Part shown: piece by piece, positions 24,263 to 33,574 of the stretch
How positions within the stretch are numbered: position 1 is the stretch's first letter
Layout: each line of letters begins with the position of its first letter
Assembly (NCBI RefSeq): GCF_001885735.1
Contig: NZ_JXKG01000010.1
Span: forward strand, 1 to 64,000
Source of the DNA: Enterococcus canintestini
GTDB taxonomy: Bacteria; Bacillota; Bacilli; Lactobacillales; Enterococcaceae
Length of the DNA: 64,000 nucleotides
Reading direction: 5' to 3'
The notes under the pieces: model-generated
Told to the model about the DNA's origin: nothing
The model's input: only the letters and a program-made list of their open reading frames with translations
The model's database searches: none
Position numbers and translations under genes: made by a program

Positions 24263-27001
24263 ATGAAAACGCTAGGAGAATTTGTCCTATTTTTAGGGAT
24301 AGGAATTTTATTGTGGCGAATGTTTATTGGAGAGAAGGAAGAGAAGATGGAAAAGAAAAAACTAAAACGAAATAGTGTTAATTATGAATTAATGGCCAAA
24401 AAGACAGTAAACAATCTTTTTGAGACATTTCAAAGTTCCAACAGAGGATTATCCTTTGAACAAGCTGAAGACCAAAGAGCAAAATATGGGGATAACAAAA
24501 TTGCATATGGAAAGAAAATGCCACTTTTCATTGAAGCACTAAAAGCGTATATTACGCCATTTACTTTGGTTTTAATTGGGCTTGGGATTACATCATTTGT
24601 GACAGATGTTGTTATTGCATCTCCTGAAGAACGTGATTTTTTTGGTAGTGGGATAATTTTTGCGATGGTATTAATTAGTGGTACTATGACTTTGATTCAG
24701 TCGGTTCGTTCTAATCAAGCTGCAGAAAAGTTGAAGTCTTTAGTTAAAGTGACAGCTACAGTTAAACGAGAAAATCAATATGTTGAAATTCCGATGTCAG
24801 AAATTGTTTGTGGGGATATTGTAAAATTAGCTGCCGGAGATATGATTCCGGCTGACATGCGTCTTGTAAATACAAAAGATTTATTTATTTCACAATCAGC
24901 TTTGACAGGAGAGAGTTACCCGGTCGAAAAACGTGCCGAAGCACTTATCACGAAACGTAATACAGAAACTAGTTATGAAAATATGGTGTATATGGGAAGC
25001 AATGTAGTCAGTGGAAGTGCTAAAGGAATTGTAATTGCGACTGGCAATCAGACATTATTTGGAAATATCGCAGAGTCATTAGCTAGTACACCGGTTAAGA
25101 CCAGTTTTGAAACTGGTATCAAAAAGACCTCATTTGTGTTTATTAAATTTATGGCATTAATGGCACCAACCGTAATCATCATCAATGGGTTTACTAAAGG
25201 TGATTGGCTAGAAGCGTTTTTGTTTGGACTTTCAGTAGCTGTCGGTTTAACTCCAGAAATGTTACCAATGATTGTGACTACCAATTTGGTTAAGGGTGCT
25301 ACTGTTATGGCAAAAAAAGGCACTGTCATTAAAAATTTGAATTCCATTCAAAACTTTGGCGCAATCGATGTTTTGTGTACGGATAAAACAGGAACTCTAA
25401 CGCAAGATAAAATCATTTTAGAATATCATTTGGACTTAAATGGTAATGAAGATGCGCGGGTTTTACGCCATGCTTATTTAAATAGCCACTATCAGACTGG
25501 GTTAAAGAATTTATTAGATGTTGCGATTATTGAAACGGCTAGGAAGCAATTGGACACAAATAAAATTCGTTATAAAAAGGTGGATGAAATTCCTTTTGAT
25601 TTTGAACGTAGAAGAATGAGTGTAGTCGTAGAAGATCCAAGTGGAAAAACACAAATGATCACAAAAGGCGCAGTCGAAGAAATGCTGCAAATTGCTAGTT
25701 TTGTTGAGATTGACGGCAAAATTACGGCATTAACACAAGCGGTTAAACAAAAGGTTTTAGAAAAAGTGAACGAGCTAAATGAAGATGGCTTGCGGGTAAT
25801 TGCCGTAGCTCAAAAAACTAATCCAAGTGTTGTTGGTGAGTTTTCGATTTCTGATGAAGCTGAAATGGTTTTAATCGGCTATTTAGCTTTTCTTGATCCA
25901 CCAAAGGAAACGACAAAACAAGCATTGGAAACACTAAAAAATCACGGTGTAGATGTCAAAGTCTTAACCGGTGACAATGCATTAGTAACAAAATCTGTCT
26001 GCCAACAAGTGGGACTAAAAGACGAAAATATTATTAGTGGAGAAGATCTTAGTAAAGTATCGAAGCAAAAACTAAGTAAATTAGTGGAAGAAAACAATAT
26101 TTTTGTAAAGCTAAATCCACAGCAAAAACAACAAATTACGACTGTTTTAAGAGAAAACGGTCATACTGTAGGTTTTCTTGGGGATGGCATTAATGATGCG
26201 CCGGCAATGAAAGCCGCAGATGTCGGCATTTCGGTGGATACAGCAGTTGATATCGCCAAAGAATCTGCAGACGTTATCTTATTGGAAAAAGATTTAATGG
26301 TCTTAGAGCGTGGAATTATTTTGGGTCGCGAAACTTTTGGCAATATTATGAAGTATATTAAAGCGACTGCAAGTTCTAATTTTGGCAATATGTTTTCAGT
26401 TTTAGTAGCTAGTACTTTCTTGCCATTTTTACCAATGTTGCCATTACAAATTCTCTTTTTAAATCTTATTTATGATATCTCATGTGTTTCAATTCCTTGG
26501 GATCGGATGGATAATGAGTATTTAGTTACGCCAAAACGCTGGCAAGCTAAAACAATTGGAAAATTTATGCTATGGTTGGGCCCAACAAGTTCTGTTTTTG
26601 ATATTACTACGTATTTATTAATGTATTTTATTATTTGTCCGGCTGTAATCGGAGGAAACTACCATACATTAAACCCACAACAACAACTAGCTTTTATTGC
26701 TCTCTTCCACGCTGGCTGGTTTGTGGAGTCACTATGGTCTCAAACGCTTGTCTTACATGCATTACGTACACCTAAAATTCCATTTATTCAAAGTCGTGGC
26801 TCGTTTATTATGATGACAATCACTTCATTAGGAATTTTAATTGGTTCTATTTTACCTTTTACAACATTTGGTCACAATTTAGGGCTCGCGATATTACCAA
26901 CGAATTACTGGTTATGGCTAATTCTGACGATTATAGCTTATCTTACATTAGTTACGTTAGTTAAACGATTTTATATTGGGCGTTACCAAGAATTATTGTG
27001 A
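24263..27001 (+). CDS. mgtA: Mg2+-transporting P-type ATPase (P3B, MgtA type)
   Basis: 912 aa. TGES actuator motif (LTGESYPVEK) near residue 216, phosphorylation motif DKTGT with Asp374, LTGDNA near 572 and the hinge GDGINDAPAMKAADVG near 640, with membrane segments as in P3B Mg2+ importers. The chosen ATG has AGGAGG at 7 bases. It gives an extra N-terminal hydrophobic segment (EFVLFLGIGILLWRMFIG) before the usual family start. An in-frame ATG at 24347 (MEKKKLKRNS), after AAGGAAGAG, would give a normal-length protein, so both starts are possible. Controlled by the M-box and the leader ORF/hairpin. Confidence 0.95.
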   Translation: MKTLGEFVLFLGIGILLWRMFIGEKEEKMEKKKLKRNSVNYELMAKKTVNNLFETFQSSNRGLSFEQAEDQRAKYGDNKIAYGKKMPLFIEALKAYITPFTLVLIGLGITSFVTDVVIASPEERDFFGSGIIFAMVLISGTMTLIQSVRSNQAAEKLKSLVKVTATVKRENQYVEIPMSEIVCGDIVKLAAGDMIPADMRLVNTKDLFISQSALTGESYPVEKRAEALITKRNTETSYENMVYMGSNVVSGSAKGIVIATGNQTLFGNIAESLASTPVKTSFETGIKKTSFVFIKFMALMAPTVIIINGFTKGDWLEAFLFGLSVAVGLTPEMLPMIVTTNLVKGATVMAKKGTVIKNLNSIQNFGAIDVLCTDKTGTLTQDKIILEYHLDLNGNEDARVLRHAYLNSHYQTGLKNLLDVAIIETARKQLDTNKIRYKKVDEIPFDFERRRMSVVVEDPSGKTQMITKGAVEEMLQIASFVEIDGKITALTQAVKQKVLEKVNELNEDGLRVIAVAQKTNPSVVGEFSISDEAEMVLIGYLAFLDPPKETTKQALETLKNHGVDVKVLTGDNALVTKSVCQQVGLKDENIISGEDLSKVSKQKLSKLVEENNIFVKLNPQQKQQITTVLRENGHTVGFLGDGINDAPAMKAADVGISVDTAVDIAKESADVILLEKDLMVLERGIILGRETFGNIMKYIKATASSNFGNMFSVLVASTFLPFLPMLPLQILFLNLIYDISCVSIPWDRMDNEYLVTPKRWQAKTIGKFMLWLGPTSSVFDITTYLLMYFIICPAVIGGNYHTLNPQQQLAFIALFHAGWFVESLWSQTLVLHALRTPKIPFIQSRGSFIMMTITSLGILIGSILPFTTFGHNLGLAILPTNYWLWLILTIIAYLTLVTLVKRFYIGRYQELL

Positions 27002-27041
27002 GCATAAAAAGTAAAGTTTATAGACAATGAAAATACAGTAT

Positions 27042-27083
27042 AGCAAAAAAAGGAGTCTGTTATTAACAACTCCTTTTTTGCTA
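27042..27083. terminator. terminator after mgtA
   Basis: AGCAAAAAAAGGAGT / ACTCCTTTTTTGCT with a 12-base loop, usable in both directions. Confidence 0.8.
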
Positions 27084-27152
27084 GCTTAAATTATAATTTA
27101 GTGTCTTTTTGCTTTTGTATTAACGATTACTGTCAAATTAAGAAATTGGTAG

Positions 27153-27764
27153 TCATTCAATTCGTTTATCAATTAATCCCACTTGAAAGCCAGCTGCAAT
27201 TTTATCGGTACGGGATGGATGGACAAGCATAAATTTATTCGTTACTTTAACAAGAGGATTATCAACTTCTGTGGTTAATGGGGTATTTGTCCCTTTAATT
27301 AAAGCAATTGCCTGTTGGTAGCCATCTTCATTTGTTTCAATGGGACTGTAATGTAAAGTTGTACTGAATAGTTCAATTGCAGTGCCTTTTTCTAGTAAAA
27401 AACTTTCCATTAGAGTTGCATCGTAAGTATTATCTACAATATCGTAACGATGCCCTACAACCAAAATTGCGTCAGTAAGTGCGACAATTACTTCACTACC
27501 TTGATGAAATTCAATGGCGGTGATTGCTTTGTTATGTCCAGCGCCAGAACCAAACTGAATTGGTAAGCCTGCAAAAATATTTTTTTGCACCCAATCAAAT
27601 TCTGGTAAAGCTTCAATTGCTGGGACTGAAGCGAGATATTGATTTCCTTCTTTTGGTGTGGCGATCAGCTTTTTTTCTTCCATCGTGATCACCATATTGC
27701 TAAAATCGTATTCTGTTATAGTGCGGCCATAAGTTTTAAAAGATGGATCTTGAGTTGTTTTCAT
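27153..27764 (-). CDS. DUF4867 family protein
   Basis: 203 aa soluble protein. The N-terminal DPSFKTYGRTITEYDF and the later TAIELFSTTLHYSPIE with HPSRTDKIAAGFQVGLIDKRIE match my recollection of DUF4867, a cupin-like family often near hexose or amino-sugar catabolic genes. No such genes are adjacent here. AAAGGAG precedes the ATG. Convergent with mgtA. Confidence 0.6.
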   Translation of the reverse strand: MKTTQDPSFKTYGRTITEYDFSNMVITMEEKKLIATPKEGNQYLASVPAIEALPEFDWVQKNIFAGLPIQFGSGAGHNKAITAIEFHQGSEVIVALTDAILVVGHRYDIVDNTYDATLMESFLLEKGTAIELFSTTLHYSPIETNEDGYQQAIALIKGTNTPLTTEVDNPLVKVTNKFMLVHPSRTDKIAAGFQVGLIDKRIE

Positions 27765-28043
27765 TTTTTACTCCTTTCTTCTTTCCTTTTTATTTTACTC
27801 CCAAATGTTTTTATTTGCATTAATTTGTTTGGTTTATAATATTTTTAGTTTTATTTTGTTCGTTTTTATCGATTGATACGATAAAGATAGAAATCTGAGC
27901 TGATATATTTACTAATAAAGTAGAATATTTTTTTAGTCCCATACTACCCTCTTAATGTGAAAAAAATAACTTTTGTCTCATGAAAAAAATTGAAAAATCT
28001 TGATTTAAAACTGATGAAGCAAAAACAAAATTTAAAATTCTCA

Positions 28044-28072
28044 TTGACATTAAAAATGGTGGTTATTTAAAT
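28044..28072 (+). promoter_or_regulatory. possible promoter of the peptide symporter gene
   Basis: TTGACA (28044-28049), 17 bases, TTAAAT (28067-28072), a weak -10. The 420-bp gap 27765-28187 holds nothing else I can identify. Confidence 0.4.
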
Positions 28073-28187
28073 AAATTTCTCTCAGTTAATTATTCTTGAA
28101 ATTTATAAATGAAAAGAATAAACTAGTCCCTGTGAATTTTCAGAAAAATTTATCTATTTAAAATACTGAAGCAAAAGGAGCTTTAAT

Positions 28188-29645
28188 ATGGAAGAAAAAA
28201 CTTTTATGGGGCAACCACGAGGGCTTGCGACGCTTTTTTTCACTGAGATGTGGGAACGATTTAGCTATTATGGTATGCGGGCAATTTTACTTTATTATAT
28301 GTACGATGCTGTCACAAATGGTGGTCTGGGTTTACCAAAGGCAACAGCTGTGGCGATTATGTCTATTTATGGTTCAATGGTTTATATGTCAAGTATTGTT
28401 GGGGGCTGGATTTCAGATCGACTTCTAGGTTCTCACAAAACAGTCTTTTATGGCGGTATTTTCATTATGTTTGGCCATATCGTTTTAGCAACGCCATTTG
28501 GCTTAGCAGCGCTATTTATTTCAATGATTTTGATTGTAATTGGCACAGGGATGCTAAAATCAAATGTCTCCGGCATGGTTGGGCATTTGTATTCTAAAGA
28601 AGATTTAAGACGTGATACAGCTTTTTCGATTTTTTATATGGGGATTAATATTGGTAGTTTAATTGCGCCGATTATTGTGGGGACTTTAGGTCAAAAAGTT
28701 AATTACCACTTAGGATTTTCTATTGCTGCTGTCGGTATGTTTTTTGGGTTAGTACAATATCGTCTGCAAGGGCGGAAAACCTTAGCTAACGTTGGGGTAG
28801 AAGTCGCAAATCCACTTGTTGGCGCAGAACGAAAGAAATTTTTCCGTAACCTATTTATCGCATTGATCGCTGTAGTTATTATTTTTGGTGGAGCAGCGTT
28901 AACCAATCATTTAGACGTTGACTTTTTCATTGATAGTGTAAGTATTTTAGGTGTTTTATTGCCTATTTATTATTTCACTACGATGTTACGTTCAAAAGAC
29001 GTAACAGCAGATGAAAAGAAAAAAGTATTGGCATACATTCCTTTATTTTTATCAGCGATTGTATTTTGGTCACTAGAAGAGCAAGGTTCTTCTATTTTGG
29101 CTTTATTTGCAGCGGACCGTACCCAAGCAACTATCTTTGGAATTACGATTCCTGCTAGCTTATACCAAACTTTAAATCCATTATTTGTTGTGCTATTAAC
29201 ACCTGTGTTTGTCTGGTTATGGACAAAATTGGGTAAAAAACAACCAACAACAGAAGTGAAATTTGCAATTGGCTTAATTTTAGCCGGACTATCTTTTGTA
29301 TTATTAATGTTTCCAAGTTTAATTTATGGTGTAAATGAAAAAGTCAGTCCATTGTGGCTAGTCGCTAGTTTCTTTATTATGATTGCAGGTGAAATGTGCT
29401 TGTCACCGGTTGGCTTATCTGTGACTACAAAATTAGCCCCTAAAGCGTTTGAAGCACAAACTTTAGCAATTTGGCTATTAGCAGATGCTTCTTCACAAGC
29501 AATTAATGCTCAGATTACGCGGTTTTATTCACCTAGTACAGAAGGTAGTTACTTTGCAATAGTTGGTGGGGTGGCAGTAATAGTCGGTATTTTATTATAC
29601 AGTGCAAAAAAACCTATTCGTCGCTTAATCGGCAATATTCACTAA
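28188..29645 (+). CDS. dtpT: POT/PTR2 di- and tripeptide:H+ symporter
   Basis: 485 aa with about 14 membrane segments. Family signatures: FFTEMWERFSYYGMRAILLY near residues 18-37 (E-x-x-E-R-F-x-Y-Y), FYMGINIGSLIAPIIVG near 148, and FWSLEEQGSS near 293. Imports short peptides with protons. AAAGGAGC is before the ATG. Single gene with a strong terminator. Confidence 0.93.
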   Translation: MEEKTFMGQPRGLATLFFTEMWERFSYYGMRAILLYYMYDAVTNGGLGLPKATAVAIMSIYGSMVYMSSIVGGWISDRLLGSHKTVFYGGIFIMFGHIVLATPFGLAALFISMILIVIGTGMLKSNVSGMVGHLYSKEDLRRDTAFSIFYMGINIGSLIAPIIVGTLGQKVNYHLGFSIAAVGMFFGLVQYRLQGRKTLANVGVEVANPLVGAERKKFFRNLFIALIAVVIIFGGAALTNHLDVDFFIDSVSILGVLLPIYYFTTMLRSKDVTADEKKKVLAYIPLFLSAIVFWSLEEQGSSILALFAADRTQATIFGITIPASLYQTLNPLFVVLLTPVFVWLWTKLGKKQPTTEVKFAIGLILAGLSFVLLMFPSLIYGVNEKVSPLWLVASFFIMIAGEMCLSPVGLSVTTKLAPKAFEAQTLAIWLLADASSQAINAQITRFYSPSTEGSYFAIVGGVAVIVGILLYSAKKPIRRLIGNIH

Positions 29646-29660
29646 AATGTATTTTGTAAA

Positions 29661-29704
29661 AGAGATTGAAAATGATTTAAAAATCATTTTCAATCTCTTT
29701 TTTT
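29661..29704 (+). terminator. terminator of the peptide symporter gene
   Basis: AGAGATTGAAAATGATTT / AAATCATTTTCAATCTCT, 18 bp perfect, then seven T. Confidence 0.9.
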
Positions 29705-30102
29705 GCATACTTGCATTTTATAAAAAGAATCTTTTCTTATGGCTGAAATACTTTGAATTCTTTGATTTTAGGCAATTTGTGAAATAGGAGTTTTACCAGT
29801 AATAAAATTATTTTTTTTACTTTCAGATTTTGAAAAGAAAAATCGTCTTAAGAAATTCTTAACATTTTATTCTGTTTTTTTATTTATATAAAAGGAGCGA
29901 ATTTTTTAAATAGAACCGCTATTTTTCTTTTCTTTTAATTAATTCCTCATAGACTGGCGACGTCATGGTTTAATGGGGTTGTTGAAAGACAATTCCAGTA
30001 TAGATTAGAAAATATATTCAATTTAATTCACAAATTTTTTGTTTTTTTATAATTATTTCTGTATTTATGAAGTACACTTTGTTTAATATTTTTTTCAGTA
30101 AA

Positions 30103-30111
30103 TGCTATGAT
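30103..30111 (+). promoter_or_regulatory. extended -10 promoter of the gls24 operon
   Basis: TGC-TATGAT at 30103-30111. Downstream are repeated AACGTT-like motifs (AACGTAAACGTT near 30130 and AACGTTTA near 30149) that may be regulatory. The rest of the 480-bp gap (29705-30182) is AT-rich without ORFs. Confidence 0.45.
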
Positions 30112-30182
30112 TTTTATAGAGATTGATCAAACGTAAACGTTTTAGATGAACGTTTAAATAAAAAGTGAAAGGAGTTTTATTT

Positions 30183-30431
30183 ATGGGCTTATTATGGTCG
30201 TTAATTGTTGGAGGTGTCATCGGTGCGATTGCTGGTGCAATTACCAACAAAGGTTCTTCAATGGGGATAATTTACAATGTCATAGCTGGTTTAGTTGGAT
30301 CGGCAATTGGCCAAGCGTTATTTGGTAGCTGGGGACCTGTGATTGGCGGAATGGCAATCATCCCTTCATTAATTGGAGCAGTAATTTTAGTTGCCGTCGT
30401 GTCCTTTTTCTTCGGACGAAAAGCAGCATAA
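30183..30431 (+). CDS. glsB: GlsB/YeaQ-type small membrane protein
   Basis: 82 aa. Three glycine-rich membrane segments (LLWSLIVGGVIGAIAGAI, NVIAGLVGSAIGQALFG, and the C-terminal GAVILVAVVSFFFGRKAA), the transglycosylase-associated/YeaQ pattern. Start at MGLLWS, after AAAGGAG; the frame also opens six codons earlier. First gene of the gls24 stress operon. Confidence 0.88.
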   Translation: MGLLWSLIVGGVIGAIAGAITNKGSSMGIIYNVIAGLVGSAIGQALFGSWGPVIGGMAIIPSLIGAVILVAVVSFFFGRKAA

Positions 30432-30446
30432 AAAGGATGTGATTGT

Positions 30447-31010
30447 ATGCGAAAAAGTATGAAGGTAGTCTTACTTTTAGTTATCTTTTTCTTGTTCTTT
30501 CCCTTAATGCATACGTTAATTACAACGCAATATGTTGCAAATCTATCGTTTTCATTATTGCCTTTTAATGCTTATCCTTTTGTGGGTAGTGTAATGGGAC
30601 AGTTTCTATTTTGGACAGCTGCTGGATTGTTGATTTTACTTGTCATTTGTATTTTTGTAATAATCTTTTTCCCAAAAGTCAGCAATCAATTAGAAATTGA
30701 GACTGAAAATGGTAATTTAACGATTCAGAAAAAGGCGATTGAAAACTATGTCTTAACAGCAGTGAAAGAAGAACCATTTATTGCCAATCCAAATGTTAAA
30801 GCGGTAATTAAGAAAAAGAAAATTAAAATCTACGTTAGTGGTCAAATGCGCAAAGTCTTTCAGACAACGCAGCGACAAAAAGTTTTGTCAGATAAAATTA
30901 AAAATGATTTAAACCAGTTATTCGGTGCCAAACAGGAAATCGTAACCGATGTTGTCTTTAAAGATTTTCGTGAACAAAAATACGAAGATGACGAACCAAG
31001 AGTTCAATAG
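30447..31010 (+). CDS. amaP: AmaP, membrane anchor for Asp23/Gls24
   Basis: 187 aa. Two membrane segments (about residues 5-25 and 52-77), then a cytoplasmic domain with a beta-rich NGNLTIQKKAIENYVLTAVK motif similar to the Asp23 fold. In staphylococci AmaP tethers Asp23 to the membrane. The gene starts 15 bases after glsB and ends 11 bases before the DUF2273 gene. Confidence 0.85.
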   Translation: MRKSMKVVLLLVIFFLFFPLMHTLITTQYVANLSFSLLPFNAYPFVGSVMGQFLFWTAAGLLILLVICIFVIIFFPKVSNQLEIETENGNLTIQKKAIENYVLTAVKEEPFIANPNVKAVIKKKKIKIYVSGQMRKVFQTTQRQKVLSDKIKNDLNQLFGAKQEIVTDVVFKDFREQKYEDDEPRVQ

Positions 31011-31021
31011 GAGGGATAATA

Positions 31022-31219
31022 ATGAAAGAATTAGTCGCACAATATAAATATCCTTTGATTTGCGGAGCCCTTGGTTTATTATTGGCAATTTTAATCCTTA
31101 CGATTGGCATTTTGAAAACATTGCTTTTAATAATATTTACAGCAATTGGTTTATACTTGGGCTTTTATCTGCAATCAATTGGATTTTTCGAACAATTTCG
31201 TTCAAAAAATAAAAAATAG
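31022..31219 (+). CDS. DUF2273 small membrane protein
   Basis: 65 aa with two hydrophobic segments and a basic tail (FRSKNKK). Its size and position between amaP and gls24 match DUF2273 proteins of Asp23/Gls24 operons. AGGAGGG precedes the ATG. Confidence 0.82.
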   Translation: MKELVAQYKYPLICGALGLLLAILILTIGILKTLLLIIFTAIGLYLGFYLQSIGFFEQFRSKNKK

Positions 31220-31266
31220 GTAATAAACCGCAAGTTCGGTTAAGAAATATTTAGGAGGAATTAAGC

Positions 31267-31866
31267 ATGGAAAACAAAACACCAAACATGAAACCAGAAA
31301 CAAAACCGGTAGCACCAAAACCACCAGTAGAAAAAGCAGAAGGAATTAAAGGTGAATTGACTTTTGACGATAAAGTCGTTGAAAAAATCATCGGGATTGC
31401 TTTAGATGAAATTAGTGGTTTACTAACTGTTGATGGCGGCTTCTTCTCCAATATCGCTGGAAAATTAGTAAATACAGATAACCCAACTTCAGGTATTGAT
31501 GTAGAAGTTGGTAAAAAACAAGTTGCTGTTGATCTTTCAATTGTAGCTGAATATGGTAAAGATATTACCAACATTTACGATCAAATTAAAGAAGTTGTCG
31601 CCCGTGAAGTTAAAAAGATGACAGGTTTAGATGTGATTGAAGTAAATGTGGATGTTGTAGATGTAAAAACAAAAGCACAACATGAAAAAGATTCTGTAAC
31701 TGTTCAAGATCAATTGTCAGATGCAGCGTCTGCAACTGGTGATTTTGCTTCAAAACAAACTGAAAAAGCCAAAGCAGCGTTAGGAAAAGCTGGCGATAAA
31801 GTCAGTGATGGCGCACAAGATGTAAAAGAAAATGTCCAAGAAGCAAGAGAACCACGCGTTGAATAA
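31267..31866 (+). CDS. gls24: Asp23/Gls24 envelope stress protein
   Basis: 199 aa. An acidic/proline N-terminal tail (KPETKPVAPKPPVEKAEG), then the Asp23 domain (GELTFDDKVVEKIIGIALDE at about 28-47, VVAREVKKMTGLDVIEVNVDVVDV near 120). The C-terminal tail is amphipathic and Lys/Ala-rich (AKAALGKAGDKVSDGAQ). It is a peripheral envelope protein linked to bile, pH and cell-wall stress in enterococci. TAGGAGG precedes the ATG. Last gene of the operon. Confidence 0.92.
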   Translation: MENKTPNMKPETKPVAPKPPVEKAEGIKGELTFDDKVVEKIIGIALDEISGLLTVDGGFFSNIAGKLVNTDNPTSGIDVEVGKKQVAVDLSIVAEYGKDITNIYDQIKEVVAREVKKMTGLDVIEVNVDVVDVKTKAQHEKDSVTVQDQLSDAASATGDFASKQTEKAKAALGKAGDKVSDGAQDVKENVQEAREPRVE

Positions 31867-31889
31867 AAATTAGTAAAGACTATCAGCCA

Positions 31890-31930
31890 GACTGGAAAGA
31901 AAGTGATATTTTCTTTCCAGTCGCTTTTTT
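31890..31930 (+). terminator. terminator of the gls24 operon
   Basis: GACTGGAAAGAAA / TTTCTTTCCAGTC, 7-base loop, T-run. Confidence 0.88.
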
Positions 31931-32042
31931 TATAGCTAAAAGGAGCGATGATTTTTACATAAAGTAAAATGAACACATCTAGGTTATTATTTGAGAGCGG
32001 GTGTGAAAAAAGTTTTGTCACATCTCCTATTTCCGAATAAAC

Positions 32043-32107
32043 GTGTGACAAAAGTAGCTTTTTCGGGGGTTCTATCTTATTTCTTGAAACTGGTCGCTTC
32101 TGTCACA
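32043..32107. repeat. dispersed palindromic repeat, copy 1 (short form)
   Basis: The ends TGTGACAAAAG and CTTCTGTCACA are inverted. The right segment 32076-32105 matches 63555-63584 at 29 of 30 bases, and the left segment resembles 63479-63502. It lacks the central palindrome of copy 2. A further partial TGTGA...TCACA pair lies at about 32001-32022. Confidence 0.7.
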
Positions 32108-32181
32108 AACTTTTATGCTTTTATTTGTCTAACTTTCTGAGATAGCGTAACATAAAAGTAAACGAAGACAGGAGGGGAAAA

Positions 32182-33111
32182 ATGGAGAGTGAAGTCAGTG
32201 ATTTTTTGGAAAAAATTTTTACTGAAATAATTGATAATGTCAAAGATCCTAATCAATTAACTGGTAAAAGTGGTATATCTGTTATTTTGTTGATGCTTTT
32301 AATCCTTTTAGAATGGTTTTTTAAAAAGTTTTGGCGTAAAATCATTACCAATATTAAGCTAGTAAATGTCGTGAACACACTGACTCATTTTGTCTTACGT
32401 TTTTTCTTTTTGATTAGCTTATTAGGCTTGTGGTTAAATGCGCTTGATGCACTTATCATTTTACTCGTCTTTATTGGTGTCATTATTTCGTTATCTATTA
32501 AAGGGTTAATCAGTAATCTTGCCGGCTGGTTTTTAATCGTTAATAAACATCATTTTCGAATTTATGACCGCATCGAAATCGATACAATCAAAGGAGAAGT
32601 AATTTCCGTTGGGCTATTGTATTTTACGCTAATGGAAATTAGTAATTGGTTTGAAGCAGAAGCACCAACTGGCCGTACAATTAAAATTCCAAATAGTAAA
32701 ATCTTAACGACAGCTGTTTACAACTACAATGATGTGACTCCTTTTGTTTGGAAAGAAATTAGCTATTTATTAGCTTTTGAAAGTGATTGGCAAAAGGCGC
32801 AAAAAATTATAACGGATATTCTCTTAACTTATTATCAAAATTTTGAAAAAGAATATTTAGCTGATCCGTTATATAAAGAAGTTGTGTTAAAACAATTACA
32901 ACTTTTTGATGGCGAGTTAAAACCGGTTCAAATTGTGGATGTGAATGAAAATGGCGTGCTACTAAAAACACGTTATGTAGTTTACTACACAAAAGGGACA
33001 ACGGTTGCGACTAAATTACATCAAGAAATATTATCGGCCCTCCAAGATGCTGCTATTCAAATGGCCGGTCAACGCATGTACTTCATTAAAAATAATGAGA
33101 GCGTTAGTTAA
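32182..33111 (+). CDS. MscS-family mechanosensitive channel
   Basis: 309 aa. Three membrane segments (about residues 32-45, 70-85, 90-112). The pore-lining helix is followed by the conserved beta-domain sequence FRIYDRIEIDTIKGEVISVG near 128-147 and IKIPNSKILTTAVYNY near 170. It would release solutes on hypo-osmotic shock. AGGAGGGG precedes the ATG. The position just after the gls24 operon fits an envelope-stress neighbourhood. Confidence 0.82.
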   Translation: MESEVSDFLEKIFTEIIDNVKDPNQLTGKSGISVILLMLLILLEWFFKKFWRKIITNIKLVNVVNTLTHFVLRFFFLISLLGLWLNALDALIILLVFIGVIISLSIKGLISNLAGWFLIVNKHHFRIYDRIEIDTIKGEVISVGLLYFTLMEISNWFEAEAPTGRTIKIPNSKILTTAVYNYNDVTPFVWKEISYLLAFESDWQKAQKIITDILLTYYQNFEKEYLADPLYKEVVLKQLQLFDGELKPVQIVDVNENGVLLKTRYVVYYTKGTTVATKLHQEILSALQDAAIQMAGQRMYFIKNNESVS

Positions 33112-33194
33112 GGTATCTTTTTACTAAGAATGCTACCAGTATTGTCTACTGGCTTTGAGATGACGTTTTTATTATATATAGGTGGCGCTGTCAG

Positions 33195-33222
33195 CTATTT
33201 CATTTTAGCTTCAATGAAATAG
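33195..33222. repeat. 10-bp inverted repeat
   Basis: CTATTTCATT / AATGAAATAG with an 8-base loop, 85 bases after the MscS gene. It has no T-run. Role unknown. Confidence 0.4.
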
Positions 33223-33287
33223 GAGTTTGTTCCGATGTTTCTTTTTGAGATTTAGGAAATAAATTAATTTAGAAATAGATCAGGATT

Positions 33288-33338
33288 AGTGACTGCAAAT
33301 AAGTAGATTAGCTACTGTTTTTTGCGGTCACTCTTTTT
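33288..33338 (+). terminator. terminator-like hairpin
   Basis: AGTGACTGCAAATAAGTAG pairs imperfectly with CTACTG...GCGGTCACT and is followed by a T-run. It is 180 bases after the MscS gene with no gene between. The remaining gap to 33574 shows no ORF. Confidence 0.55.
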
Positions 33339-33574
33339 AGACTGAACATTAGGATATTAAAATGTTAAGCGAATTTCCTATATTTCATAAAAAAATTTTT
33401 TGAATTTGACTTTCGCTAAGTTAATAAAAACAAATTGATTTTTAAAGCGTTTTTATAAGCCGTGAGAACAGACAGATAAAGTAAACTAACTTATAATAAG
33501 TAAATCGAAATTCTTTTTTTAGAAAAACGATAATTGTCACAAAAAATGTTAATGGAATTATTTGGGGGTATTTG

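Noticed and set aside
29705-30102. Possible sRNA or ORF in the gap before the gls24 operon
   Set aside because: AT-rich without a convincing promoter-terminator pair, start site or reading frame.
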